From the NCBI GenBank assembly GCA_040255405.1, contig JBDZUX010000002.1:140692-204691 (forward strand): DNA of 64,000 nucleotides. Direction: 5' to 3'. The stretch comes from 66-474 sp040255405. GTDB taxonomy: Bacteria > Pseudomonadota > Gammaproteobacteria > Xanthomonadales > Rhodanobacteraceae. This document shows, piece by piece, positions 54,660 to 62,779 of this stretch; within the stretch, counting starts at the first letter, position 1; the number at the start of each line of letters is the position of its first letter. Under the pieces are notes generated by a model. The model was not told where the DNA came from. It was given only the letters and a program-made list of their open reading frames with translations, and did no database searches. The position numbers were made by a program, and so were the translations under genes.

Positions 54660-54860
54660 TTATTCCTCGACCCGCACGAGGTACTGAACCGTATTGATCA
54701 GGCCGCGCACCTGCGGGCTGTCCTTCAATTCGCGTACGTCGCCGGTGCGGTTCAGGCCCAGTGCCTTCACGCTCAGGCGGTGCCGCGACTGCACGCCGCG
54801 CAGGCCGCCCACGAGGCGCACCTTCACGGTGCCGGTGGTGGTTGCTTTCTTAGCCGCCAT
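54660..54860 (-). CDS. rpmD: 50S ribosomal protein L30
   Basis: L30 is a small large-subunit protein. The 66-residue protein has VKVRLVGGLRGVQSRHRLSVKALGLN followed by INTVQYLVRV, typical of bacterial L30. ATG 54860 (MAAKKATTTG) overlaps the end of rpsE by 11 bp. Confidence 0.95.
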   Translation of the reverse strand: MAAKKATTTGTVKVRLVGGLRGVQSRHRLSVKALGLNRTGDVRELKDSPQVRGLINTVQYLVRVEE

Positions 54861-55359
54861 GACCCAGTTCCTCGACCTTCTTGCCGCGCTTGGCTGCGAT
54901 GTAGTCCGGGCTCGCGACCGACTGCAGGCCCTTGATGGTGGCACGCACCAGGTTGATCGGGTTGCGCGAGCCGACCGCCTTGGCCAGCACGTCCTTCACC
55001 CCGACCACTTCCAGCACCGCGCGCATCGCGCCGCCGGCGATCACGCCGGTACCTTGCGAGGCCGGCTGCATGAACACGCGCGCCGCGCCGTGGTTGGCCT
55101 TGACCGCATACCAGATCGTGCCGTTGTTCAGACCCACCGACACCATGTTGCGGCGCGCACGCTCCATCGCCTTCGAAATCGCGACCGGCACTTCGCGCGC
55201 CTTGCCGTACCCGAAGCCGACCTTGCCGGCGCCATCACCCACCACGGTCAACGCGGTGAAGCTCATCTGCCGGCCACCCTTGACCGTCTTGGCCACGCGG
55301 TTGACGGCGATGAGTTTCTCCAGCATCCCGTCGGAATTGTCGCGATCGTTGTTCGCCAT
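54850..55359 (-). CDS. rpsE: 30S ribosomal protein S5
   Basis: S5 shapes decoding accuracy and contacts S4 and S8. The 169-residue protein has LIAVNRVAKTVKGGRQMSFTAL near residue 15 and GTGVIAGGAMRAVLEVVGV near 105. It lies 210 bp after rplR, an unusually long gap that holds a dispersed repeat. Confidence 0.98.
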   Translation of the reverse strand: MANNDRDNSDGMLEKLIAVNRVAKTVKGGRQMSFTALTVVGDGAGKVGFGYGKAREVPVAISKAMERARRNMVSVGLNNGTIWYAVKANHGAARVFMQPASQGTGVIAGGAMRAVLEVVGVKDVLAKAVGSRNPINLVRATIKGLQSVASPDYIAAKRGKKVEELGHGG

Positions 55360-55430
55360 GTTCTCACCTTGCGCCCGCGAAATGCGGGCATTTGATTACG
55401 GCATCAAGCCGCTTGGAGTTGTAAGTTTTC

Positions 55431-55544
55431 GTGGAAAGTCAGGCCATGGAAGGCCGTTCCGGTGTATCCGACTGCCTGATACTGTTCGCTACCGAGGATT
55501 CCGAGATGCAGCGATCATGGACGATCGCACAAATGAACACTCGG
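55431..55544 (+). repeat. Interspersed repeat, copy 2, in the rplR-rpsE gap
   Basis: A 114-bp element from GTGGAAAGTCAGGCCATGG to GCGATCATGGACGATCGCACAAAT..CTCGG. It aligns end to end with the 115-bp copy at 49884-49998: ends are strongly conserved and the centre diverges. The GCGATC-ATGGAC-GATCGC hairpin is intact. Confidence 0.8.
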
Positions 55545-55569
55545 GCCCCACACGCAACCCGTCCACCCA

Positions 55570-55926
55570 TCAGAACTTCAAACCCGCCTCGCGCGCGGCA
55601 TCGGCCAACGCGGCCACGCGGCCGTGATAACGGAACCCCGAGCGGTCGAACGCAACCGACTCGACGCCGGCGGCGCGTGCTTTTTCGGCAATCGCCTTGC
55701 CCACCGCCGCGGCGGCGGATTTGTTCTTGGTGCCCTTGAGGTCGCCCCGCAGTGACTTCTGGACGGTGGAAGCGGCCGCGACCACGGTCTCGCCATCGGC
55801 GGCGATCACCTGCGCATAGATGTGCTGGCCGCTGCGATGGACGGAAAGGCGCGGCACCGCCAGCTTGCGGATGCGTGCGCGCGCCGACTTGGCGCGGCGC
55901 AGACGCGATGTTTTCTTGTCGATCAT
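55570..55926 (-). CDS. rplR: 50S ribosomal protein L18
   Basis: L18 binds 5S rRNA in the central protuberance. The 118-residue protein has RLSVHRSGQHIYAQVI near residue 27 and ends FDRSGFRYHGRVAALADAAREAGLKF, the classical L18 C-terminus. It follows rplF by 3 bp. Confidence 0.98.
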   Translation of the reverse strand: MIDKKTSRLRRAKSARARIRKLAVPRLSVHRSGQHIYAQVIAADGETVVAAASTVQKSLRGDLKGTKNKSAAAAVGKAIAEKARAAGVESVAFDRSGFRYHGRVAALADAAREAGLKF

Positions 55927-55929
55927 GAC

Positions 55930-56454
55930 TTAAGCCTTCTTCGCTTCTTTCAGCGTGATGCGCTCGCCGGCGTAACGAACGCCCTTGCCCTTGTAAGGCT
56001 CAGGCGGACGGAACGCGCGAATCTTCGCGGCGGTTTCACCGACCCGCTGCTTGTCGGCGCCCTTCACCAGGATCTCGGTCGGCGACGGGGTTTCCAGCGT
56101 GATGCCTTCGGGCGCCGGAAACACCACCGGGTGCGAAAACCCGAGCGACAGGCTCAGGCTCTTGCCTTGCAACGCAGCGCGGAAACCGACGCCGACCAGT
56201 TCCAGCTTGCGCTCATAACCCTGGCTCACGCCCTGGACCATGTTGGCCAGCAGCGCGCGGGTGGTGCCCGCGAACTTGGTCTCGGCACTGCCGTCTGCGC
56301 AAATCAGATGACCGTCGGAACTCTTGATTTCGACGCCCGGAATCGCGTGCATCCTGAGCGTTCCCTTGGGGCCCTTGACGGTGATGCCGTCGGTGGCCAC
56401 CTGGCACTCGACGCCCTTCGGCAACGCAATCGGTTTCTTGGCTACTCGTGACAT
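55930..56454 (-). CDS. rplF: 50S ribosomal protein L6
   Basis: L6 lies at the base of the L7/L12 stalk near the factor-binding site. The 174-residue protein has SRVAKKPIALPKGV at the start and the C-terminal signature PEPYKGKGVRYAGERI. Confidence 0.98.
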   Translation of the reverse strand: MSRVAKKPIALPKGVECQVATDGITVKGPKGTLRMHAIPGVEIKSSDGHLICADGSAETKFAGTTRALLANMVQGVSQGYERKLELVGVGFRAALQGKSLSLSLGFSHPVVFPAPEGITLETPSPTEILVKGADKQRVGETAAKIRAFRPPEPYKGKGVRYAGERITLKEAKKA

Positions 56455-56474
56455 GTTTCTTGCTCCGTCTGAGC

Positions 56475-56870
56475 TTACGCGACGCGGCCGATCACTTCGC
56501 CACCGAGACCCTTGGCGCGCGCCTGCGCGTCGGTCATCAGGCCGGACGAAGTGGACACGATGGAGATGCCGAGACCGCCCAGCACCTTCGGCAACGCGTC
56601 CTTGCCGCGATACACGCGAAGGCCCGGGCGGCTGACGCGCTCGATGCGCTCGATCGCCGGCTTGCCTTCGAAATACTTCAGCTTGATTTCAAGCTGCGCC
56701 TTGCCGCCGTCTTCCGAGCGGCGGGAATCCAGCACATAGCCTTCTGCCTTCAACAGGTCGGCCAGTGCCTGGCGCACCTTGGAAGCCGGCATGCTCACCG
56801 TCTGCTTGCCCATGGCCTGGGCATTGCGGATGCGGGTAAACATGTCGGCGATGGGATCAGTCATGCTCAT
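56475..56870 (-). CDS. rpsH: 30S ribosomal protein S8
   Basis: S8 binds 16S rRNA helix 21 and, in E. coli, represses the spc operon. The 131-residue protein begins MSMTDPIADMFTRIRNAQ and ends with the GLGISIVSTSSGLMTD...GEVIGRVA signature. ATG 56870 is the family start; an in-frame start at 56912 lies in the repeat before it. Confidence 0.98.
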   Translation of the reverse strand: MSMTDPIADMFTRIRNAQAMGKQTVSMPASKVRQALADLLKAEGYVLDSRRSEDGGKAQLEIKLKYFEGKPAIERIERVSRPGLRVYRGKDALPKVLGGLGISIVSTSSGLMTDAQARAKGLGGEVIGRVA

Positions 56871-56910
56871 GGTTTGTTCCTGTTGCGTTGCATCGATATC
56901 CGTTACGGGC

Positions 56911-56991
56911 ATCGAGAATGGGGAATCGGGAATGGTGAAAGCTGTATTGCGAGCTTTGGTATTTGAACGATTCTCGATTCCCTATTCCCGG
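56911..56991. repeat. Inverted repeat in the rpsN-rpsH gap
   Basis: ATCGAGAATGGGGAATCGGGAATGG (56911-56935) is nearly complementary to CGATTCTCGATTCCCTATTCCCGG (56968-56991). It shares the GGGAATCGGGAAT theme with the repeat at 54574-54656. Confidence 0.65.
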
Positions 56992-56997
56992 CCTCAC

Positions 56998-57303
56998 TCA
57001 CCAACTCGCCTTGCGCAGCCCCGGCACGTCGCCGCGCATTGTGGCCTCGCGCAACTTGCTGCGGGACAGGCCGAACTTCACGTACACCGCGCGCGGGCGC
57101 CCGGTCAGCGCGCAGCGGGTGCGCAGGCGCGAAGCGCTGGAGTCGCGCGGCAGCTTTTGCAGCTTCGCGGCCGCAGTCATCTTGTCTTCGTAGCTCGCAT
57201 CGGCGCTGGCGATGATCTTCTTGAGATCGGCGCGCTTGCCGGCGTGCTGCTTGATCAGCTTCGCCCGCTTCAGATCGCGGTTCACCATGGATTTCTTGGC
57301 CAT
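56998..57303 (-). CDS. rpsN: 30S ribosomal protein S14
   Basis: S14 lies in the head of the small subunit. The 101-residue, zinc-free form begins MAKKSMVNRDLKRAKL and ends with the S14 motif RCALTGRPRAVYVKFGLSR...VPGLRKASW. It follows rplE by 11 bp. Confidence 0.98.
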   Translation of the reverse strand: MAKKSMVNRDLKRAKLIKQHAGKRADLKKIIASADASYEDKMTAAAKLQKLPRDSSASRLRTRCALTGRPRAVYVKFGLSRSKLREATMRGDVPGLRKASW

Positions 57304-57314
57304 GCCTGTTTCCT

Positions 57315-57854
57315 TTAATTCCTGAACGGGAAGTGAAACGCTTCGAGAAGCGCCTTGGCTTCCGCATCGGTGCGCGCGGTGGTGGTGATGCAGATGTCCA
57401 TGCCGCGCATCGCATCGACCTGGTCGAAGTCGATCTCCGGGAAGATGATCTGTTCCTTTACACCCATGTTGTAGTTGCCCCGGCCGTCGAACGCGCGGCC
57501 GGATACGCCGCGGAAGTCGCGCACGCGTGGCAGCGAGATGTTGATCAGGCGATCGAGGAACTCCCACATGTTGGCGCGGCGCAGCGTGACCTTGCAGCCG
57601 ATCGGCCAACCGTCGCGGATCTTGAACGACGCAACCGAAGTCCGTGCCTTGGTCACCACCGGCTTCTGGCCGGCGATCTTGGCCATGTCGGCGGTGGCGT
57701 TCTCCAGCACCTTCTTGTTGGCAGCGGCTTCGCCCACGCCCATGTTCAGCGTGATCTTGCTGATGCGCGGCACCTGCATCGGGTTCTGGTAGCCGAAGCG
57801 CTGCATCAGCGCCGGCAACACTTCGTCTTTGTAGATTTTTTCGAGGCGGGTCAT
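57315..57854 (-). CDS. rplE: 50S ribosomal protein L5
   Basis: L5 binds 5S rRNA and touches the P-site tRNA. The 179-residue protein has the VPRISKITLNMGVGEA block near residue 33 and ends with FPEIDFDQV...AFHFPFRN. The start ATG 57854 gives MTRLEKIYKDEV. Confidence 0.98.
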   Translation of the reverse strand: MTRLEKIYKDEVLPALMQRFGYQNPMQVPRISKITLNMGVGEAAANKKVLENATADMAKIAGQKPVVTKARTSVASFKIRDGWPIGCKVTLRRANMWEFLDRLINISLPRVRDFRGVSGRAFDGRGNYNMGVKEQIIFPEIDFDQVDAMRGMDICITTTARTDAEAKALLEAFHFPFRN

Positions 57855-57864
57855 GGCTTCGTCC

Positions 57865-58179
57865 TCATGCATCCACGACTTCGCCGGTCGAGCGGTATAC
57901 GCGCACCTTGCGCCCGTCGCCGAGCGTCTTGCGGCCCACGCGTTCGCCCTTGCCGGTGGCGAGGTCGTACAGCATGACATTGGAAATGTGGATCGGGGCC
58001 TCGCGCTCGACGATGCCGCCCGGCTGCTGTGCTTGCGGGTTCGGCTTGGTGTGGCGCTTGACCATGTTGATGTTCTGCACGAACACGCGGTCGCCGTCGA
58101 TGCGGGTGACCTCGCCGTGCTGACCCTTGTTCTTGCCCGCGATCACGAGCACCGTGTCGCCTTTTCTGATCCTGTTCAT
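57865..58179 (-). CDS. rplX: 50S ribosomal protein L24
   Basis: L24 starts assembly of the large subunit. The 104-residue protein begins with the KOW motif MNRIRKGDTVLVIAGKNKGQHG. A REP-containing gap of 91 bp lies between it and rplN. Confidence 0.97.
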   Translation of the reverse strand: MNRIRKGDTVLVIAGKNKGQHGEVTRIDGDRVFVQNINMVKRHTKPNPQAQQPGGIVEREAPIHISNVMLYDLATGKGERVGRKTLGDGRKVRVYRSTGEVVDA

Positions 58180-58197
58180 ATGCGTGTCTCTGCTTTC

Positions 58198-58274
58198 GTA
58201 GGAGCGCGCCTGCGCGCGATTCCAAGATCTTTGCCAATGATGGCTTTTCCGGTCGCCTGCAGGCAGGCTCCTAC
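58198..58274. repeat. REP-type palindrome between rplN and rplX, overlapping the rplN stop
   Basis: GTAGGAGCGCGCCTGCGCGCGA (58198-58219) faces TCGCCTGCAGGCAGGCTCCTAC (58253-58274), the paired-arm form of GTAGGAGC REP elements known from Pseudomonas and Stenotrophomonas. The right arm contains the rplN stop codon. Confidence 0.8.
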
Positions 58275-58639
58275 AAAACCTCCGGCGCCAGCGAAACGAT
58301 CTTCATGAAGCGTTCGCTGCGCAGTTCGCGGGTGACCGGCCCGAAGATACGGGTGCCGATCGGCTCCAGCTTGTTGTTGAGCAGCACCGCGGCGTTGTCG
58401 TCGAAGCGGATCAGCGAACCGTCCGGACGGCGCACGCCCTTGGCGGTGCGCACCACGACGGCGTTGTACACCTCGCCCTTCTTGACCTTGCTGCGCGGAA
58501 TCGCATCGCGGATCGACACCTTGATGACATCGCCGACGCTGGCATAGCGGCGCTTGGAGCCTCCCAGCACCTTGATGCACATCAGTTCACGCGCGCCGCT
58601 GTTGTCCGCCGCGGCCAGCATGGTTTGCATCTGGATCAT
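58271..58639 (-). CDS. rplN: 50S ribosomal protein L14
   Basis: L14 forms an intersubunit bridge. The 122-residue protein begins MIQMQTMLAAADNSGA and ends KIVSLAPEVL, both invariant; its TAG stop lies in the last bases of a REP element, so the element was inserted at or just past the end of the gene without changing the protein. Confidence 0.98.
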   Translation of the reverse strand: MIQMQTMLAAADNSGARELMCIKVLGGSKRRYASVGDVIKVSIRDAIPRSKVKKGEVYNAVVVRTAKGVRRPDGSLIRFDDNAAVLLNNKLEPIGTRIFGPVTRELRSERFMKIVSLAPEVL

Positions 58640-58652
58640 GGTCGTCGGCTCC

Positions 58653-58919
58653 TCATTCCGCCGCGCGCGCGATGATTTCCACCACGCGGTGGTGCTTGGT
58701 CTTGGACAGCGGCCGACATTCGGCGATGCGCACCAGATCACCCTCGTGGCACTCGCCGTTCTCGTCGTGCGCATGCAGCTTGGTCGATCGGCGCAGCAGC
58801 TTGCCGTACAGGCCGTGTTGTTCCTGGCGGCCGACCAGCACAGTCACCGTCTTGGAAGCCTTGCTGCTGGTGACGCGACCCTCGAGGGTTCGCGTGGTTT
58901 TTTCGGTTTCGTTCATCAC
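58653..58919 (-). CDS. rpsQ: 30S ribosomal protein S17
   Basis: S17 binds early to 16S rRNA. The 88-residue protein has RTLEGRVTSSKASKTVTVLV and the S17 signature GDLVRIAECRPLSKTK. Its start overlaps the rpmC stop by four bases. Confidence 0.97.
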   Translation of the reverse strand: MMNETEKTTRTLEGRVTSSKASKTVTVLVGRQEQHGLYGKLLRRSTKLHAHDENGECHEGDLVRIAECRPLSKTKHHRVVEIIARAAE

Positions 58920-59119
58920 GCGGCTCCGTGGGTCTTCTGCTTCTCGCCCAGGATCGTCGCGGCGCGCGCGATTTCGCGGCGCACCCTGGCGAACTGGTGG
59001 GTCTGCGCCGCCTGGCCCTGGGCCTTCTGCATGCGCAGGCTGAACTGTTCGCGACGCAGCTCGGCGATGTGGTCGTTCAGTTCCTGCGCGGACTTTTCGC
59101 GCATCTCGTTGGTATCCAT
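58916..59119 (-). CDS. rpmC: 50S ribosomal protein L29
   Basis: L29 lies at the exit-tunnel mouth. The 67-residue protein has MREKSAQELNDHIAELRREQFSLRMQKA and FARVRREIARAATIL, typical of the family. ATG 59119 overlaps the rplP TGA. Confidence 0.96.
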   Translation of the reverse strand: MDTNEMREKSAQELNDHIAELRREQFSLRMQKAQGQAAQTHQFARVRREIARAATILGEKQKTHGAA

Positions 59120-59532
59120 CACAGCAGCGCCCTGGTCGCGAATTGGGTTTGGATCGACAACTTGGCCGCGGCCAGGCGGAACGCCTCGCGCGCCTCGGCT
59201 TCGGTGACGCCTTCGATTTCGTACAGCATCCGACCCGGCTGGATCGGCGCGACCCAATACTCGACGTTGCCCTTGCCGGCGCCCATGCGGACTTCGATCG
59301 GCTTCTTGGTGATCGGCTTGTCCGGGAACACGCGGATCCAGAGCTTGCCGCCGCGCTTCACGTAGCGGGTGATGCAGCGACGGGCCGCCTCGATTTCGCG
59401 CGCGGTGATCGCGCCGCGGGTAGTCGCCTTGAGGCCATACTCGCCGAAACTGACGAGATTGCCCGAAAGGCTCAAGCCCCGGTTGCGGCCCTTGAACTGC
59501 TTGCGGAATTTGGTTCGTTTTGGCTGAAGCAT
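59119..59532 (-). CDS. rplP: 50S ribosomal protein L16
   Basis: L16 organises the tRNA sites of the large subunit. The 137-residue protein begins MLQPKRTKFRKQFKGRNRG and has GRMLYEIEGVTEAEAREAFRLAAAKL. It follows rpsC by 68 bp. Confidence 0.98.
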   Translation of the reverse strand: MLQPKRTKFRKQFKGRNRGLSLSGNLVSFGEYGLKATTRGAITAREIEAARRCITRYVKRGGKLWIRVFPDKPITKKPIEVRMGAGKGNVEYWVAPIQPGRMLYEIEGVTEAEAREAFRLAAAKLSIQTQFATRALL

Positions 59533-59600
59533 GTTCGATGCCCTTTATTGCGTCCGTCCCTGGCCGCGAAGATCAAAAGACGGTCGTCCTGACCGACTTC

Positions 59601-60365
59601 TCAATTCTCTGTCGACTGCCGGTCGCGGCGCCCGCGCGGGGCGCGTTCGCGACGGTCGTCGTCACGCGAACCGCGTTCGCGACGCGGCGACGGACCTTCG
59701 TTGCGGTCGTCTTCCTTGGCTTGGCCCACGCTGGCGAAGTCGAAGATTTCGCCCTTGTAGATCCACACCTTGACGCCGATCACGCCGTAGGTGGTGCGCG
59801 CTTCGGCCAACCCGTAATCGATGTCGGCGCGCAGCGTGTGCAGCGGCACGCGACCTTCGCGATACCACTCTGACCGTGCGATTTCGGCTCCGTTCAAGCG
59901 GCCGGCGACGTTGACCTTGATGCCCAGCGCGCCAAGGCGCATCGCATTCTGCACGCTGCGCTTCATCGCGCGGCGGAACATGATGCGGCGCTCCAACTGC
60001 TGCGCGATCGACTCGGCAACCAGCTGCGCGTCCAGCTCCGGCTTGCGCACTTCGCTGACGTTGATGTGGGCGTCCACGCCCATGATCTTCGACACGTCGC
60101 GGCGCAGCTTCTCGATGTCCTCGCCCTTCTTGCCGATCACGACGCCCGGGCGCGCGGTGAAGATCGTGATGTCGGCATTCTTCTGCGGACGGTTGATCTG
60201 GATCCGGGACACGCCGGCTTGCGCAAGCTTTTCCTTCAGCAGTTCGCGCACCTTGAGGTCGGACACCAGGTGCTCGGCATACTGGCGCTTGCCGGCGAAC
60301 CACTTGGAATTCCAGTCCTTGGAGATGCCGAGGCGGATTCCGATTGGATTGACTTTGTGACCCAT
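59601..60365 (-). CDS. rpsC: 30S ribosomal protein S3 with long charged tail
   Basis: S3 forms part of the mRNA entry tunnel. The 254-residue protein has the KH domain (RPGVVIGKKGEDIEKLR near residue 72) and the S3 signature ending GVKVWIYKGEI. After about residue 212 comes a 40-residue tail rich in Arg, Asp and Glu. E. coli S3 has 233 residues, so the tail is about 20 residues longer. Confidence 0.98.
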   Translation of the reverse strand: MGHKVNPIGIRLGISKDWNSKWFAGKRQYAEHLVSDLKVRELLKEKLAQAGVSRIQINRPQKNADITIFTARPGVVIGKKGEDIEKLRRDVSKIMGVDAHINVSEVRKPELDAQLVAESIAQQLERRIMFRRAMKRSVQNAMRLGALGIKVNVAGRLNGAEIARSEWYREGRVPLHTLRADIDYGLAEARTTYGVIGVKVWIYKGEIFDFASVGQAKEDDRNEGPSPRRERGSRDDDRRERAPRGRRDRQSTEN

Positions 60366-60367
60366 GA

Positions 60368-60703
60368 TCAGCCTACCTCGACCGTGATGTGCGACGTGCG
60401 CTTCAGGATGCGGGCGCCGCGACCCTTGGCGCGTGCGTGCATGCGCTTCATGACCGCGCCCTCGTCCACGTAGATGCGCGCGATCTTCAGCTCGTCCACG
60501 TCGGCGCCTACGTTGTTCTCGGCATTGGCGACCGCGGAAAGCAGTACCTTGCGGACCAGGTGCGCCGCCTTCTTGTTGGTGTGCTCCAGCACCGCGCTGG
60601 CCGTGCCCACCGGCATGCCGCGGACCATGTCCGCGACGAGCCGCGCCTTCTGCGCCGAGATCCGCGCGCCGCGCAGGACGGCCTTGGCTTGAGTCGTCGT
60701 CAT
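60368..60703 (-). CDS. rplV: 50S ribosomal protein L22
   Basis: L22 lines the exit tunnel, and its loop is a site of macrolide resistance. The 111-residue protein begins MTTTQAKAVLRGARISAQKARLVAD and ends RAKGRGARILKRTSHITVEVG. An in-frame ATG at 60715, overlapping the rpsS stop, would add four residues; both are possible. Confidence 0.97.
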   Translation of the reverse strand: MTTTQAKAVLRGARISAQKARLVADMVRGMPVGTASAVLEHTNKKAAHLVRKVLLSAVANAENNVGADVDELKIARIYVDEGAVMKRMHARAKGRGARILKRTSHITVEVG

Positions 60704-60714
60704 ATCGGTACCCA

Positions 60715-61008
60715 TCACTTCTTGCCGGCCGCGGGCGCCGCGGCCTTCTTGTCGCCGCTGTGGCCCTTGAAGGTACGGGTCACCGCGAACTCGCCGAGCT
60801 TGTGCCCGACCATGTTTTCGTTGACCAGCACCGGCACGTGCAGGCGACCGTTGTGGACGGCAATGGTGAGGCCCACCATCTCCGGTAGGATCATCGAACG
60901 GCGCGACCAGGTCTTGATCGGGCGCTTGCTGTTGCTCTGGTTCGCCGACTCCACCTTCTTGAGGAGGTGCAGGTCGATGAACGGGCCTTTCTTGAGTGAA
61001 CGTGGCAT
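60715..61008 (-). CDS. rpsS: 30S ribosomal protein S19
   Basis: S19 sits in the head and contacts S13. The 97-residue protein begins MPRSLKKGPFIDLHLLKKVE and has the signature GHKLGEFAVTRTFKGHSGDKK with an alanine-rich tail. Confidence 0.98.
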   Translation of the reverse strand: MPRSLKKGPFIDLHLLKKVESANQSNSKRPIKTWSRRSMILPEMVGLTIAVHNGRLHVPVLVNENMVGHKLGEFAVTRTFKGHSGDKKAAAPAAGKK

Positions 61009-61020
61009 GTCGATGAGCCC

Positions 61021-61848
61021 TTACTTGGTGCGGCGACGCACGATCAGCTTCTGCGTGCGCTTGTTGTTGCGGGTCTTGTAACCCTTGGTCGGCGTGCCCC
61101 ACGGGCTGACCGGATGGCGGCCACCGGAGGTGCGGCCTTCACCGCCGCCGTGCGGATGGTCGACCGGATTCATCACCACGCCGCGTACGGTCGGACGAAT
61201 GCCCAGCCAGCGCTTGGCGCCGGCCTTGCCGAGCTTCCTGAGGTTGTGTTCCGAATTGCCGACTTCACCCACGGTGGCGCGGCACTCGACCGGCACCTTG
61301 CGCATTTCGCCCGAACGCAGGCGCAGCGTGGCGTAGCCGGATTCCCGCGCGACCAGCTGCGCGGACGAACCGGCGCTGCGCGCAAGCTGCGCACCCTTGC
61401 CGGGCTTCATCTCGACGCAGTGGACGACCGTGCCGATCGGCATGTTGCGCAGCGGCAGCGTGTTGCCATCCTTGATCGGCGCATCGGTGCCGGCCATCAA
61501 CTGCGCGCCGACCTGGATGCCCTTGGGCGCGATGATGTAGCGGCGCTCGCCATCGACGTAGCACAGCAACGCGATGTGCGCGGTCCGGTTGGGATCGTAC
61601 TCGACGCGCTCGACCCGGCAGGCGACGCCTTCCTTGTCGCGCTTGAAGTCGATGATCCGGTAATGCTGCTTGTGGCCGCCGCCGCGGTGACGCACGGTGA
61701 TGCGCCCGAAGTGGTTGCGGCCACCGGTCTTGGACTGGACTTCGGTGAGCGGGGCGTACGGTTCGCCCTTGTGCAGACCGGGCGGCGGCGCCACGCGCAC
61801 CACCCCGCGGCGTCCCGGCGAAGTCGGCTTGGGTGTGATCAGTGCCAT
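61021..61848 (-). CDS. rplB: 50S ribosomal protein L2
   Basis: L2 is needed for subunit association and peptidyl transfer. The 275-residue protein begins MALITPKPTSPGRRGVVRV and contains the invariant VMNPVDHPHGGGEGRTSGGRHP near residue 222, including the essential His in HPHGGGEG. Confidence 0.98.
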   Translation of the reverse strand: MALITPKPTSPGRRGVVRVAPPPGLHKGEPYAPLTEVQSKTGGRNHFGRITVRHRGGGHKQHYRIIDFKRDKEGVACRVERVEYDPNRTAHIALLCYVDGERRYIIAPKGIQVGAQLMAGTDAPIKDGNTLPLRNMPIGTVVHCVEMKPGKGAQLARSAGSSAQLVARESGYATLRLRSGEMRKVPVECRATVGEVGNSEHNLRKLGKAGAKRWLGIRPTVRGVVMNPVDHPHGGGEGRTSGGRHPVSPWGTPTKGYKTRNNKRTQKLIVRRRTK

Positions 61849-61867
61849 CGTTGGTTGACTCCTGAGC

Positions 61868-62164
61868 TCAGGCCTTGCCCGCGGCGACGTCGATGCTCTG
61901 GCCATCGGCCAGACGCACGTAAGCCTTGCGGACATTGGCCTTGCGACCCGGGCGGAAGCGGAAGGTCTTCAGCTTGCCCTTGATGTTGGCCATGTTCACC
62001 GACACCACGCTGACGTCGAACATTTGTTCGACGGCAGACTTGACGTCGGCCTTGGTGGCATCGGGCGCCACCGCGAAAACGTACTGGTTGTGTTCGGAAA
62101 GGCGGGTGCTCTTTTCCGATACGTGCGGCGCACGCAGCACCGACGAAATGCGATCGCCGCTCAT
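61868..62164 (-). CDS. rplW: 50S ribosomal protein L23
   Basis: L23 is the docking site for trigger factor and SRP at the tunnel exit. The 98-residue protein has LRAPHVSEKSTRLSEHNQYVFAV and VNMANIKGKLKTFRFRPGRK. ATG 62164 (ATGA overlap with the rplD stop) is chosen; ATG 62173 adds three residues. Confidence 0.97.
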   Translation of the reverse strand: MSGDRISSVLRAPHVSEKSTRLSEHNQYVFAVAPDATKADVKSAVEQMFDVSVVSVNMANIKGKLKTFRFRPGRKANVRKAYVRLADGQSIDVAAGKA

Positions 62165-62766
62165 GCCAGCCACTCCTCGATCTTCTTGACCGCGTCGACG
62201 GTAATGACGACATGGTCGGCCGCGGCCAGCGCGACCGGGTTGATGCCGTCGACGTCGATCACGTCGACGATGTTGGGGTTGTTGCGCGCGGCGAGGAACA
62301 GCTTCTCGTCCACCGTCGCGCCCACGATCAGGGTGCGCCCGCCGGCTTCGATTTCACCCAGCTTGCCGACCAGCGCCTTGGTCTTCGGCGCGTCCACCGC
62401 GAATTCAGGGACGACCTTCAAGCGACCCTGGCGATTCAGTTCGGCCAGCATCGAGCACAGCGCGCCGCGATACATCTTGCGGTTGACCTTCTGCGCGAAG
62501 TCGCGCGGCTGCGCCGCGAACGCGCGCGCGCCACCGACGAAGATCGGCGCGCGGTAATCGCCGTGGCGGGCGCCGCCGCCCTTCTGCTTTTTGAATTTCT
62601 TGGTGGTGCCCGAGACGCGGGTGTGGTTCAACTGCGCCTTGGTACCGGCGCGGCCGGCATTGCGGTACGCCACCACCACTTGGTGCACGAGATCCTGACG
62701 GAACGCGGCGCCGAAGATCGCTTCGGACACCTGCACCGGATTCGCGCCAATGACATTGAGTTCCAT
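62161..62766 (-). CDS. rplD: 50S ribosomal protein L4
   Basis: L4 is an early assembly protein; in E. coli it also represses the S10 operon. The 201-residue protein has the tunnel loop region with GTKAQLNHTRVSGTTKKFKKQKGGGARHGDYRAP. It overlaps rplW by four bases. Confidence 0.98.
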   Translation of the reverse strand: MELNVIGANPVQVSEAIFGAAFRQDLVHQVVVAYRNAGRAGTKAQLNHTRVSGTTKKFKKQKGGGARHGDYRAPIFVGGARAFAAQPRDFAQKVNRKMYRGALCSMLAELNRQGRLKVVPEFAVDAPKTKALVGKLGEIEAGGRTLIVGATVDEKLFLAARNNPNIVDVIDVDGINPVALAAADHVVITVDAVKKIEEWLA

Positions 62767-62779
62767 GATCTGGCTCCGT

